A stretch of 64,000 nucleotides of DNA from Paratinospora sagittata (Eukaryota > Streptophyta > Magnoliopsida > Ranunculales > Menispermaceae), in contig JAYMFD010001271.1 in NCBI GenBank assembly GCA_035771175.1, positions 310,001 through 374,000 on the forward strand, written 5' to 3'. This document shows positions 10,855-22,655 of the stretch, piece by piece (positions within the stretch are counted from its first letter, which is position 1; each line of letters begins with the position of its first letter). Under the pieces are notes generated by a model. It was not told where the DNA came from, searched no databases, and saw nothing but the letters and a program-made list of their open reading frames with translations. The translations under genes and the position numbers were made by a program.

Positions 10855-11324
10855 TGTTGGTCCACCCAAGAGGGGGGGTGAATTGGGTGAGATGGTCAAT
10901 TTTAAATATCTCTTCCAATAACTTAGTGATTTACATAAGTGTATTAGAATTGAATGCTAAAATAGAACTTAGATTAAATTGCAAATGTGAGACACACAAG
11001 ATTTATAGTGGTTCGGCCAAGCCTACGTCCACTACCTAATCTCCCGATTATGAATTTCTCAATCCATTAACTGATTCTCTTATTCTCTTATGGGTGAGAA
11101 CCAAACCGTTACAACTGCCCTTTTACAGGTTAAAGGCAAACCTATCTTTTCATGGGCTAGGGATGAACCAAATTTCCTTTTTCAGGGATGAGGAGAAACC
11201 CATGTTCCATTTACGGGATAAGGAAGAATCATTTTTCTTTTATGGGTTAAGGAAGAACCATTTCTCTTTTACTGGTTAAGAGAAAACCTATCCTTTTACA
11301 GGTTAAGGACGCACCTATCCTTTT
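10855..11324 (-). repeat. Family A LTR, 3' end fragment (A-LTR1)
   Basis: On the minus strand the fragment ends CCACCCAAGAGG-reverse ... CCAACA, the same terminus as the family A LTRs at 45619, 53229, 56477 and 61693. Reading inward on the plus strand come the reverse of the TATA-like box (GATTTATAGTGGTTCGGCC near 11000) and then the CCCGTAA-type hairpin array (about 11095-11324). The upstream four-fifths of the LTR are missing, replaced at 11325 by an Athila-like LTR fragment. Confidence 0.78.
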
Positions 11325-11810
11325 GTTGGACGCAAACCGCAAGTGAACGGTTGCCAAGTTATAATATATTCAGATGAGAAATCGGGTATGGTCCTTAGGG
11401 ATATCTACTACACTATCTATCGCGTTTTAACCCTAATTTTATCTAGAAAATCAAAATCGAGTGATTGAGTGATTAAAACAGAAATTAAACTAATTAATTG
11501 ATAACTAAAAAACGCAATGTAAATCAAATAATAAATCAATAGAGAATATACTAGAGGTTCGATGTCACCTCTCTCTCAACTATGTCTTGATATATATATT
11601 ATTATTAAATCAATTCTCTAGCTTATAAGTCAGAATTCCTAACGTTTCTAATTCTCTCTTTTGAAGCAGAACTAGAACATATTATCGTTGTGTTGATTTA
11701 ACTCTTTTGATGAAAACCAAACACAACGTTAATTCATTAAGATCTGTGATTTCCTTCTAATGACTTCAAAGGTTCTCGATCTCCTTTTGAGTCTCACGAT
11801 AACCTAGGTT
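11325..11810 (-). repeat. Athila/Tat-like LTR fragment, U5 side
   Basis: On the minus strand this reads ATCCCTAAGGACCATACCCG, then TTATAACTTGGCAACCGTTC, then ACTTGCGGTTTGCGTCCAACA. This is the usual U5 ending of an Athila/Tat LTR. It belongs to a subfamily different from the LTRs at 5847 and 8082. The other end is cut by the Tekay-type LTR at 11811. Confidence 0.65.
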
Positions 11811-14639
11811 ACCCAATTATATTTTGCCCAAACTCTATGTGTTTGTCTTGATATGTTTAGTGTTTGTTTAATGTTTGTTTAATGTTGTATATTTGATGCT
11901 TGATAATGTATATAAATATGTGCATTATAAATTGTATATGGGTCATGTTAAATTAAAGTATAATGCATGTTTTATTATTTATGCATGGGCCCATTAAACC
12001 ATGAATTGATATGGGTTAGGATTGATTGAATAAAAGGATAAATAAGAATGAAAATTTGGTGTATTAAATGGATTGGACATTTAAAATACATGGAAGCATG
12101 AGATTAGTTAAAGTACATGTGGTTGGTATGGGTAGTATGAGACCAACACATGTCAAGTTGGTGCATGAGAATGGAAAAGTGTCCCACGCCCCATTTCTTT
12201 TCTCCAACACATGTCAAGTTAATGCATGAGAATGGACAAGTGTCCCATGCCCCATTTTTCTTCTCCAATACATGTCAAGTTGGTGCATGAGACCAACACA
12301 TGTCAATTTGGTGCATGAGAATGGACAAGTGTCCCATGCCCCATTTCTCTTCTCCAACACATGTCAAGGTTGGTGCATGAGAGTGGACAAGTGTCCCATG
12401 CCATAATTCTCTTCCCCAAAGAAGTCCTAGAGGGTGAGATGAGTAGAGAGAAAGGAAAAAAGAAGAGAAAGGAAAGAAGAAGAGAAAAAAAGGGAGTTGC
12501 TTTGAGGAAAGTCTCAACAGCATTTTCATCAAAGAGCTGGATCTTGGTACTATATCGTCTGATTGAGCTCAAACGTTGTCAGCAAGTTGGTATCTTATGC
12601 GTTTTCATTCAGGTCGGTGGAGATCTTGATTGGAGTTTTCGTCTAAGAGATATAACCTCTCAAGCAAAGCTGGTCAGAAAGTCTGGATTAGATCAAACTA
12701 ATAGATCTCTTAAATCCACCGTTGGATGGATATGATATTTGGGAATGTGGTTTACAACTGATGTGTCTGCATTATGAATGGTGGAGATGATTATGGATTA
12801 AGTATGTTGTGTGACATAGTCATGTGAGGTCGAGTATGTGTAGCAGGAAAGGAGAAATTGTCTGATTAGAGACTTGTTCATCAAAGAGGCTGATGTTTAT
12901 GGTCCACCGTTGGATTGAGCTGATTTTTGGACAGAAGGTTTGTTTCGTAACATAAGTCAATCTGTACGGTTGATTTTGTGATTAAATAGTTATGTTGGTA
13001 GATTGATACATCTGAACAAAATATTAAATGAAGAATTGGTAGGGTTGCTTGTATTAGACCTAAATTTTGAATTTGAACTTAAACCTTTCCAAATAGCTTG
13101 CATGTCAACTATGTTGACCTTGTTGCCATTGTTGATGAACCCATGATGCAAAATCAGTGATATACATGGCTGAACATGGTGACCTCGTGTAAATAGGCAA
13201 TATGGCCTAGGTATGAAAATTTTCATATTTTAGGGCTTTTGATGCTTTTGGCCTAGAATCATTGAATTGATGCAATTTATGTCTAATTAAGCATGATTAG
13301 GGTTGATTATGCTACTGATTTGGTGGTTGTGACTATATCATGGGTTAGGCCTACTTGTGATCAAGTGACCCAATTTAGTCATGTTTATATCTAAGCAATT
13401 GAAAATTAGTATTTTTGATTAATTGAAAGGTTTATGAATGAGAACTATGCATTAGAGGCCTAAGTCATGTGATTTGAGTTGAATGATGGAATTAGATGGG
13501 ATTTAGGCCTACTGTCTATATGTGGGCTGATTTAGGGTTGATGTGTAATGTCTATGTGATTGAGCATAGAAATTGATGTATGGTTGGATATTGATGAATG
13601 TTTCAGGACCTTGATTGGGTTGATTCGTTTTGGTGTCCGTGTGTGGTTAGATACTCTCGCGAGGCTTGGTTGTGAGTAGACTTCATTTATGATTATATCT
13701 TTTATGTCATCATATCACTTATATATATTGTATGTTGAAAGCATGAATGTGTCCTAATGTTTCGAATGATGCATTGATTTGAGAAAACCTTATGACTTTG
13801 GTTGGGCCCATCTATCTGGCTAATAGGGGGACTTAACCTTGTCATAGGAGGGTTTTAAAAAGGAAGTATTTGGGGATGAGAACGATACGGTGAAATAGAC
13901 GTGCACTAGTAACCCTAATGCATGTGGAATGTGGATCCAATTTGATAAGCTTTTACTTGCATCGAACTTATTATAAATGCTTGATATCTATATGTTATGA
14001 GCTTTTAATCATGGTACACATTGGCATGCATACATGATATTTATTGATGAGTATTGATAACATATTTGAATTCTATTCACTGGGCACCGTTGGCTCACCC
14101 TCATTTTCCTCTTTCAGGTCCTTTTGTCCTGAATAAGGGCAAAGGAGTAGTCATATCTTGAGGGCCTTCCCGGCGAGAGAATCCAAGGCCTCGATGTGAA
14201 TTGCGAGGCATTTTGATTGAATTGTGTTTTAAATTATGATGTATTATATTTTGGACTATGTAATTATAACACTTACCACATTGTAGTATGGTTGAGTTGG
14301 GACTTGTTAGATAGACCATGTGGACATATGACGGTTTTTTTTGTACCCTTAGTTTTGGACTTTATGTGTATGTCAATCTTGATGGACTGTAGGGATTATG
14401 ACGGTTTTATTTATGGTTCATTTTTATGGAGTATCTCTTATCTTGAATGATTAATACTGTTGGTAGTTTTGTTTAGTACCTTTTTATATTATGTCATTGT
14501 TTGGGATAAGGCTCGTAGGGTCTCAACCACCTCACGGAGGTTGAGAAGTGGTTGGAGATGCCTATGCAGGGCGTTTCGCCTCGGCATTCCGCACCCCATT
14601 CCTTGCGGGGTTGGTGGTCCGGGGTGCGGAGTCGCCACA
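11811..14639 (+). repeat. Tekay/Del-type LTR, copy 1 (5' end missing)
   Basis: This is colinear with the solo LTR at 48231-51147 from its position 48265 onwards. It shares the minisatellite, the block TTCACTGGGCACCGTTGGCTC (near 14077) seen in many Tekay/Del LTRs, and the terminus GGAGTCGCCACA at 14639. The first 30-40 bp, including the TGTGACACCCC start, are lost. No target-site duplication can be recognised because the 5' end is missing. An open frame at 12361-12735 has a counterpart in the other copy, but it is unremarkable LTR sequence. Confidence 0.8.
12144..12418 (+). repeat. Minisatellite, about 61-bp unit, in Tekay-type LTR copy 1
   Basis: About four full units and one short unit carry ACACATGTCAAGTTGGTGCA, then GAATGGACAAGTGTCCCATG, then CCCATTTCTCTTCTCC. 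The same array lies at the same place in the other LTR copy (48597-48870), so it predates their separation. The unit order differs slightly between the two. Confidence 0.8.
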
Positions 14640-15267
14640 ATCTTCACTTGCACCATCTGCAATGAAATACCCCAGTCTCTATATCTTGTCGATCTCACCC
14701 ATGGATTCCAGAACTCAAGCATCGCAAAAGTGACCAAGAGAAGAGTCTTCTTCTTCCTCAAGTGGTTTCTCCCTATCTTCTTCATCCGACGATTCTATAA
14801 AAGAAACCGGATGTACTTTGGATCCAACCACCCACTTTAGGCCTCCTCCAGGTTTCCATAGGCCTTAGTCACAACCTCCCATAAAGCCAGAGCCACCCCA
14901 TGCCAATCATGGAGAATCTTCAATCAAGAATCTCCTAAGCCAATCTTCCAAATCCAACTCCGCTAGCTTTCAGATGGTTGTTAAGCTTCTCTGCGAACAA
15001 GAGCAGAGGTTAAAGGAACTTGAGAAAGTCAACAAACTTCAAAAGGACCTGCTAATGACTCTTCTCAAAAAGGTCGACAGGTCTCAAGTGGTTCTTGAAG
15101 ATGAAATCCAAGGGAGTTTCGTCTTTGCAATGTGCCAGATTAGAAGGCTCAGTCCTGTTCTTGCATATATCGAACACATGAGTGAAAGAATGGACGATCC
15201 GCCTCATCTGTCGAGATCAACAGCAACTCGATCTCGTGATGCTCAGGGCACTCCTTGCCAAGCTTGA
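14640..15267 (+). pseudogene. Family A ORF, coiled-coil protein (5' truncated)
   Basis: The best-conserved part, 14965-15267, reads FQMVVKLLCEQEQRLKELEKV, then NKLQKDLLMTLLKKVDRSQ, then a MCQIRRLSPVLAYI segment. This charged heptad-like stretch predicts a coiled coil. The copy at 56695-57273 has the same protein in an uninterrupted frame. A Ser-rich stretch precedes it (about 14740-14790). I do not recognise the family; a gag-like structural protein is a reasonable guess from its position after the primer binding site in the other copy. Several stops disrupt the part before 14960. Confidence 0.55.
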
Positions 15268-17055
15268 TGACAACCACTCTATGTTTGTCTGTCTATCTGT
15301 TTGCCGGGTGTAATTTTATTTCAAACTACTTGTTAAAATGGTCCTCTGGACCTTGCAAAAAGTCAATACAATGTTTAATGGCCGCTTCTTTTTAGAATTG
15401 CAAAAAGTAGTTCATTAAGCTATCTTTCCATCTTTCATTCATATTTTGATGTTTTATTATGTTTGAATGACTGATCTGTTTGAATTTATGTGGATGCTAT
15501 ATTTCATATTCATATGCTGCACACACTTATCACTGTTCACAATCTGATTGGTTTATGCTTCAGTTCTATGCCTACTTATATAATCTCAAAGTTATCTTTA
15601 ACCGTCTCTGATCCATATTTCTGCCTTCATGATCGTTTATAGCTTTATATTATCGTGATATCAATTTATTGGTGATATCTTTCTATGACTAGTCACATCT
15701 ATCTTGAGTATCTAATATGCATATCTGTGACTATTTGATAAATATCATGATTATACACTTATCTTGCATCTTGTACAATATCATGATTATTTATGCTCAT
15801 TTTGCATCTTATGTGGTATCAAAAATCATCATGCTTATTTTATATGATATATTTGATGATTTGGTATCCACAATACTTAGGTTATGCTTTAACAATTTAT
15901 TTCTGCCGATGCTAGTTCATATCATGATCATGTTCGTTCTAAATTTAGAAATTCATATTTATGCATGATTCATGTTTATGCAAACATATAGGCCATGTAC
16001 ACAATGTTATATCATATGCCTAAATCCTGAAAAGAGTATTGCCTACACTTATGATTATTATCTTCTGGCATTATGTTTTCAATGATTTCCTGAGTTTGAT
16101 GCATTTGCTTCATACCATATCATGATAGCATCAAACTCATGGATATTTGATTTTTAATGAGTACACACCCTTTCAAATGCTCACTCATTAGAATCCTTAT
16201 AACAAACATTTTAGGCCATGCTTCAATTGAAATTACTTGTCTAGAATAGGAAAATGAATGTATGTTGTTGCTTGAATGATCTCTATGAAACTTAGCATAT
16301 ATTCAACATGTTTAGACTTTGATATTCATCATGTACATCTTCACATGTCTCAACTATGGAAAGTTTATAATTTTTCATCTCACATGCCATTGATGTTGCT
16401 CCTTAATATTATATTTTGTATGCATCAATCGACTGTGATTTTTGATATCTAATAGATGTCATGTACTTCAACCTATACACTTTGCATCTTGCTAGAATCA
16501 TAATAGCTAGGCCTTGCTTAATCTTAAATCATTATGCCTATACTGTAAGTATGTTGTGCTTGTTTACTTACAAATCTTAATGCATACTCTGTGTTTGGAC
16601 TATTTTTCAAACTTATATTTATGCCAAACACTATGGAGAATAATTGCCCACGATTAAAAATTCTTTATGAATTCATCTTTCGGCAATTCTTTCTCATTCC
16701 CTCTAACTACGATTCTCGGCTTCACTATTATTTCAAATATTTTAGCCTATGAATTAGTCAAACTATTTCTCTATGTGCTTAATTAATAAGATCTGTTTCT
16801 CACGTGACTACCAGTAACGTAGACCTTACGCATTCTCACATACCTAACTATGACATGTCATCATAAATCATCTTGAGGGTGAATGCACAAAGTATTGGGG
16901 AGTCTTCATGTAAGGGGGAGCTTCGCTACTCTACTTAGTCACAAGGGGAGATCTTAGTCTCTTATCTTCACTTTCTATTGATATTAATGGGGGAAAAGAA
17001 ATTTACATTAATCTTTTTGCTTAAGCGTTTAATTTTTTGATTTGTTTGTCATCAT
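15268..17055 (+). other. Family A internal non-coding region
   Basis: This is an AT-rich 1.8-kb stretch without a credible gene. It is colinear with 57274-59040 in the other family A element: both contain GGCCATG.ACACAA, the AATTGCCCACG block, and the ATCTTGAGGGTGAATGCACA block near the 3' end. The shared length and order suggest it is a normal part of the element and not random decay, although pol may once have been here. Confidence 0.6.
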
Positions 17056-17069
17056 CAAAAAAGGGGAAA
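17056..17069 (+). promoter_or_regulatory. Polypurine tract of family A element A-1
   Basis: TCAAAAAAGGGGAA directly precedes the LTR start TGGTTAAC at 17070. It follows TTTGTTTGTCATCATC, a context common before the 3' LTR of plant SIRE-like copia elements. The complete family A copy lost this segment through a deletion at 59040. Confidence 0.7.
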
Positions 17070-17645
17070 TGGTTAACTTGTACGGTTCATCACTTGCTAT
17101 TCCTTGAATATATTTTGATAAAGTATATTTTGATGATGACAAACAAAGTACTTTTTTGGTGCTAAACGTGCGTTTATCAAGAACTTATCTCAGCACCTAA
17201 GGAAATGCAAAAAGCTAAGGAACTCAAGATCACATCCAACGGTTAAGATTATTTCAATCAAAAGGTCTTCAACGATCATATCTGGATTTAAAGATCACCT
17301 CACTCGAATGATTCAATCAAGCTTCAAGTCTTCATCTTTCGATCAACGTTCAAGACATTCAACTCCAGCGCAAAAATTCTTCTTGAAAATCTCATAATAA
17401 AGAGTTGGATTTAACGATTATGAGAAACGAGAAATACGAAAAGTGTTTAAGGTATATCTTTCTCTAATCGTGTTATTGCTCAAACGTTTTCCAAAACCAT
17501 GCACAAACCACTTGCATGTTTTGATCATAAGTTTTACGGTATTCCAAATGATTTAATTTTATATGTTTAATTTTAAATTTATCGAGTTTTTATTCGCATT
17601 TATCGATTATTTAATCGCGAGTCAAAACTACTTTTAAAGAGTTTT

Positions 17646-18330
17646 TCAGGACGCTAATGAGATAGCAGCGCTCTCTTGAACTTGTTAAGTCAGGACACCG
17701 ACAACTCATTACAACGCTGGTAACGTTCAAGGTTGAATTGAACTAATTTATTAGGATGCTTACTTGTATAGTAGTGGCCTCATTTTTAGTGAACCTTTAA
17801 AAGTTGTCAGGACGCTGATTCAACATCAGCTCACTGAAAGATTTCTTAAGTTCTTCAAAGAATGTATCTTTGAGGACGCTGATAGTTATAAATTGAATAA
17901 TCTATCCGGACGCTACCTGGATAGGAACGCCCTCACCTTTGCGAATCAACTTAGTAACTTTTAGGACGCTGATTGTCCTTCAGCGTGCTTGTGTTTGGTT
18001 TCAAATATTTTTAGCTAGTAGGACGCTTACATTGCTGTAGCTCTCTCATATTATGTCTTATGTCTTTAACTGGTAAGACACTTACATAGTTGTAGTAGCG
18101 CACTCATGTTTTATTTTATGTTTTAAAAAGGCAGGATGCTTACTCAAAAAATATCACCCTCGTACACTTGTTTTAAAACATAGCAGGACCCGAAATGTGC
18201 ATTAGCGCCGTCAATGTTAAGTCGTTTAAGTATCAAAGTATGTCAGGACGCTTACAAGTTAGTAGACGTTTATACTTAATGAGCGCCCTTAAGGAACAAA
18301 ACGAAGAAGATGATATTGTGCGTCAAGACA
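17646..18330 (+). repeat. GGACGCT hairpin array in A-LTR2
   Basis: About a dozen units of the form AGGACGCTTAC...GTAGCGCCCTC are spaced irregularly (roughly 50-100 bp apart). Each is an imperfect inverted repeat. This copy is partly eroded, for example CTCTCATATT replacing CCCTCATG. Confidence 0.8.
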
Positions 18331-19369
18331 TTAATTACGGAATTAGGACTCTAATTCAATAACCGTCACTATTTGAACAAGTACACTACATCAATTTACG
18401 TTGATAGAATAGACCTCTGCACAGAGTCCTATTCAGACTTATCAAAGATATTCTCTGATACGTGAATTAAGTTTTTCTAAAACTTTCATTTTTCATGTAG
18501 TTTAAAAAGAACCAGAATGTTAGTGAAAATGGTTGTTGCCATTTTCAAATAACCTTCTAGCCGTTGCGTGTAAACATTCATATTATTTCAACTTCAAATG
18601 TCTAACGGTTATGTCGCACTAAGTCTATACATACCAGCACTTAGGATCAAACATCTTGCCAATCATATTGCATTGTGCCAATACGTTTTGAAAGTTAGTC
18701 TTGGTCAAAATGTTTTTCAATATCTAAACTTTCAAAGTATTTTTCACTGATACCTTTACGTATTCAAATGATTTTCATACTAAGCTTATTTCATTTCTAT
18801 CTTTGAAAATCTATTTGATCTGGTATCAACTCAAATTCTTAGCACCAATTCATACTTGGTATTATTCTTGTTGAAGATAGAATTTGAGATATAGTTCATG
18901 AGAAATATAGTTGTATTTGATTTCATATCTTAAGTACTGTATTGAACTATATCAGTAGTTGCATTAACTCCTGATCACTGTACCAGAAGTTTTCATACTT
19001 ATATTTTATATCTACTTTGAAAACAGTCAGTGTCTTTGATTTACACTAGTCCTTTAATTTTCAAGTCAATGTTTATTTGGTATCATATTATTTTCGTAGA
19101 AGCACTGATTTTCATATCACATCATTCATGCTTTTCGAAACTGCACTTGAGCAATATCGAACATTGAAAGGTCAAGGACTGTTAGCGTATTTCATCTTAG
19201 CATTATGTATTCATATTCCATATCTTTGTAATGTTATGAATGAGCTTAATTGTAAAGTGTTCAACTCAATTAGAACCAACATTATTGTGTTGTAATGCTG
19301 GTGTGTTTCTGGATTGAAACAGCCAGGACAAGTGAATGTAGTTCACTTAATAATTTCAGGATTGAAATC

Positions 19370-19520
19370 ATGCAAGCTTATCTTTAAACCTGTAAAAGAG
19401 AAAAAGGTTCATCCTCACCTGCATGTAGGAAACCAGTTCATCCTTAACTTGTAAAAGGATATGAACGTCCTTAACTTGTAAAAGGATATGTTTTCGCATA
19501 ACCAGTAAAAGAGAAACGGT
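19370..19520 (+). repeat. CCCGTAA-type hairpin array in A-LTR2 (partial)
   Basis: Short stem-loops such as TCCTTAACTTGTAAAAGGA are repeated at about 30-bp spacing, including the TCTTTAAACCTGTAAAAGA type. The rest of the array and the promoter box are cut off at 19523. Confidence 0.75.
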
Positions 19521-19522
19521 TG

Positions 19523-20180
19523 TGTTAGCCCAGATATGTCCAAGAGGGGGTGAATTGGACACTTAGAAAATTTAAAAACAATTTCAATTGCAGAAATAAA
19601 GTCCAGAAATTAAACAAATATGCACAGTCGATTTATAGTGGTTCGGCTACTTACCTACGTCTACTACCTAACGTCCTCAGTTAAGATTTTGAACCTTATC
19701 ACTAAGGCATTCTCTTACGGGTGACACTGCTTTGCTTTCAGGTGTGAGACTTATCTATCCCAACTTACGGGTGTGAGACAAACCTAAGCTTTCTCAACTT
19801 AAGGGTGTGAGAACTACCGTCTCTCAACTTACGGGTGTGAGAAGGCCTGACTTTGTTGAATATAGAATATCAACTCAGTAGTTTATCTAACTACTGTTAC
19901 AACCTTGATATAGTATACAAGATATGAAATTAAGTACAACTGTATCCTATGAAATATCTCTCAAATTTCTCTGTCAGCAAGAGTGATATAAGTAAAAACG
20001 GTGCTAAATAATTTGAATGAAAATAGTTGAAACTTTCAAATCGGTTTTCAGATAAAGATATAATCTGAGCTCAGCGTGAAAATCATTTGAATAAGTAATG
20101 ATTCAAATAAAACGCTTTGAAACTAGAATAACTTAAGCTTTTTGAATCATATGAAAGTTCGACTAATACCCTTCCTAGAT
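19523..20180 (-). repeat. Family B LTR, 3' part (inverted)
   Basis: The plus strand starts TGTTAGCCCAGATATGTCC, the reverse of the family B terminus seen at 31921-31943. It holds the reversed TATA-like box (ATTTATAGTGGTTCGGC near 19630) and at least four TCTCA...TGAGA hairpin units with the CTTACGGGTGTGAGA pattern (19700-19860). Beyond about 20180 the match to other family B LTRs stops. Confidence 0.78.
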
Positions 20181-20189
20181 TTTTCAATG

Positions 20190-21498
20190 AATTTTTTGTG
20201 AGCATGCTTGGAAACACCAAATTTTAATGGATCAAGAGGTGGACCAGGTTTGAAACCTTTTGTTTTTCATTTCGCAAGACCTTGAGCAAACTCAAGAAAA
20301 AAGTGTATGACCTTCAAATTCTCGCCTGATTGGTCGCTTGCGTTAAGGATCTAGGAAAGTTTATGATGAGGGATTAGGGGGTGGAGACACTCTTTGACTG
20401 ATTCAATATAATGGCTCTTCATCAGATTCTTCTTCATCTTCACATAAATTAATGCCATGAAGTCTGTCGGACTCCTTAGGTCCTTAAGGGCGTGTGAAGG
20501 CTGGAGCTCTTGGTGCAGGTGAAACTTTTACACCTTTCTTCTCCAACAGATGAAAGAGCTTAGCAAAATGTTTCATGCTTGAGGCCATATACCAAACAGT
20601 AGAATGCATCCTACTGTTCATTGCCTTGAAGAGGCCTTCAAAGAAGCCTACTACTCCTTCCACTCGATCTACAACTATGATGACAGTATAGGACAAATCC
20701 ATAATGGTTGTGGCAAGGAAAGGCATCTTGTTCTCCAAGTTTTGTAGCTTTTCAAATGCACAAGTAACCAAGTCGAGAATCTTGGTTAGTCTATCATTTT
20801 CTGGTTGTGCTGGCCTTGCAGTGTCTAGATTCCCTTTTAGACTAGAAATGGCCTGCAGCACCGGATCAAGCGTTGTCTTGCTCGTTACTTGATCCAAGAT
20901 AACATCCAAAATTGATTGCAAAGTTTCAGAAATTGACTTATCTTTAGAGGATTTAGCCATTTTACCTCTCAAGCTCTGAATTTCTTCAAGAATCTTCTTC
21001 AAAGCTACTTTAGTTGAGCCGCAGCACTACTTGGTGTAGTTGGCATTATGTGACTTTGAGGAACTTGAGGTTCGGCCGGAGATTGTCGAGCAGCTGCTAA
21101 TCTCGGAGGAACACTAGCAACAAAATCTTTAATGAATGTCTTAATCTAATCCATGTTCTCCTGAATTTTCCTTATAAAATCATCATTTGATGATGAAGTG
21201 GCGCTCGATGAAGGCAAGGTTTGCATGACACTTAATTGTATGTCCATTTGTTGTGTTATTTTCTAGAGCAATGCAGTTACCTTGATCATGTGAGTGTTAA
21301 ATTCTTTTATCTCATTAATCTCAACTTTCTCCTGAGATTTTAGAGATTCTCGGACTTCTGACAATGTCTCATTCTTCAGCTGAACTTGGTACTGTTCATT
21401 AGTTGAGACATGACAAAAATCTGATCTTCTCTCACTTTTCTCAGAAAGTCTTCCTCTCTGAAGAATTCATCATTTGGCCTACTTGTAAATGGATAGGA
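20190..21498 (-). pseudogene. Family B ORF2, C-terminal part
   Basis: The open stretch 20484-21002 (172 codons) and flanking fragments match the C-terminal part of ORF2 at 35280-35940 and 42264-42650. It contains IQLKNETL-like and QTLPSSSATSSSNDD segments, a Pro/Gln-rich linker, then KKILEEIQSLRGKMAKSSKDK, ITLDPVLQAISSLK-like and FEKLQNLENKMPFLATTIMD. The pattern predicts long amphipathic helices. It ends ...PAPRAPAFTRP. A 65-70 bp piece at this end is inverted in the other two copies. The function is unknown. Stops occur before 21002. Confidence 0.6.
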
Positions 21499-21624
21499 CC
21501 TAAATAAAATTTAAATCTTAGTAGTTTTGGGCATTATATTAGTAAAATTACTTTTCCCTGAGAACGATAGCCTGACTCATCTCGGTATTATAACTTGACA
21601 ATTCGTGCGCTTGTGAACCAAACA
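21499..21624 (+). repeat. Athila LTR end fragment
   Basis: This 126-bp piece matches the last part of the Athila-3 LTR (41665-41794), including TTTTCCCTGAGAACGATAG and TTGTGAACCAAACA. It joins chromovirus integrase at the same base as in Athila-3. Confidence 0.78.
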
Positions 21625-22655
21625 AATATTCATGATCAACTATCTCTTGTATATACAATCTGCCCAGTCTATTAACAGAGTCTTTGATGTTTATCAAAAC
21701 AAAATGAGCAGACTTAGTCAGTCTGTCAACAATAACCCAGAGGGTACCGTATTTACCCTGAGATCTGGGTAATCTTGAAATAAAATCCATAGTAACATGC
21801 TCCCATTTCCATTTTGGAATAGATAATGGTTGCATCTGTCTTCCAGGTTTCTGATGTTAAGCTTTAACCAACCAAAAAACCCCACATTTTTACACAAACT
21901 CAGCTATATCTTTCTTCATCCCATGCCACCAAACTATTTTTTTCATGTTATGATACATTTTGGTTGATCCTGGGTGAATAGTATACTAAGATCTATGTGC
22001 AGTCTAGAGTAATTTAGCTTTCAACTCATAATTGACTGGAACCCATAGTCTCCCCTGAAATTGTAGTACACCATCTGAATCTCATTGCCAATCAACACAT
22101 TCAGCTCTATCAACCCATGAATTATACATATCACAATCAAGATCATGCTGTTGCAGATCCTTAATCTTTTGAATATGAGTATCAATCAGCTGTATATGCA
22201 TCTGAGGACAAATATCTACATGCGAGGCGATAGAGAGTACACTCATCACTGTAGCTCTCTCCAATAATCGCCACTCATCGACCATCTGACAAGCTACCAC
22301 GCCAATCACTATACGTTTCCTACTCAGTGCGTCAGCAACTACATTGGTCTTCCCAGGATGATACTTCAATGTAAAGTCATAATCCTTCAGGAATTCCAAC
22401 CATTTTTTTTGCCTCATATTCAACTCTTTCTAATCAAATAGATATTTCAAACTCTTATGATCAGAAAATAATGTGAACTTTTCATTGTAGGGATAATGCC
22501 TTCACAGTTTCAATGCAAAGACAACTGCAACCAGTTTTAAATCATGCACCAGGTAATTCTTGTCATGCACCTTCAACTGTCAGATGCATAAGCTACCACT
22601 CTACCCTTTTGCATCAACACACAACCGAAACCTGAATGTGATGCATCTATATAAA
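21625..22655 (-). pseudogene. Chromovirus-1 RNase H and integrase N-terminal part (broken)
   Basis: On the minus strand, fragments of RNase H ([20 protein letters not shown] region, from about 22650) lead to NMRQKKWLEFLKDYDFTLKYHPGKTNVVADALSR (22423 down). A linker follows, then integrase: PKWKWEHVTMDFISRLPRSQGKYGTLWVIVDRLTKSAHF (21830-21700) with the first catalytic Asp, and SVNRLGRLYIQEIV. The sequence then runs into the reversed Athila LTR (HEYLFGSQAH...). The zinc-binding part near 21850-22080 is broken by stops. Confidence 0.83.

Larger units (their letters stand above)
14640..19522 (+). mobile_element. Family A element, 3' part with 3' LTR (A-1)
   Basis: The internal part (14640-17069) matches the internal part of the complete family A element at 56.7-59.0 kb. 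It has one coiled-coil ORF followed by about 1.8 kb of non-coding sequence, and then a polypurine tract and 3' LTR. No protease, integrase, reverse transcriptase or RNase H is present, so the family looks non-autonomous. The 5' LTR is replaced by a Tekay-type LTR, and the end of the 3' LTR is cut at 19522 by a family B LTR on the other strand. Confidence 0.78.
17070..19522 (+). repeat. Family A 3' LTR, 3' end missing (A-LTR2)
   Basis: The start TGGTTAACTTGTACGG aligns with TGTTAACCTATGCGG (42806) and TGTTAATCTCAGTGATTC (53681). The order is: AT-rich start, GGACGCT hairpin array (17646-18330), AT-rich middle, then the beginning of the CCCGTAA hairpin array from about 19370. The promoter box and the CCAACA end are missing because a minus-strand family B LTR begins at 19523. 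Confidence 0.82.
19523..21498 (-). mobile_element. Family B element, 3' end, inverted
   Basis: On the minus strand: the C-terminal part of family B ORF2 (21498 to about 20190), followed directly by the 3' part of a family B LTR (about 20180 to 19523), which ends CTGGGCTAACA. The 5' part of that LTR and the polypurine tract are missing. The element is cut at 21498 by an Athila LTR fragment. Confidence 0.72.

Noticed and set aside
12361..12735. Open frame of 124 codons with a counterpart in the other Tekay-type LTR
   Set aside because: It lies wholly within an LTR, starts in minisatellite sequence and is not open over the same span in the sister copy; similarity is explained by LTR homology.
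15717..15968. Ile/Met-rich open frame of 83 codons in the family A interior
   Set aside because: AT-rich chance frame; the sister copy is not open there.
17764..17964. Open frame inside a family A LTR
   Set aside because: It spans the hairpin array and is not open in the other family A LTRs.
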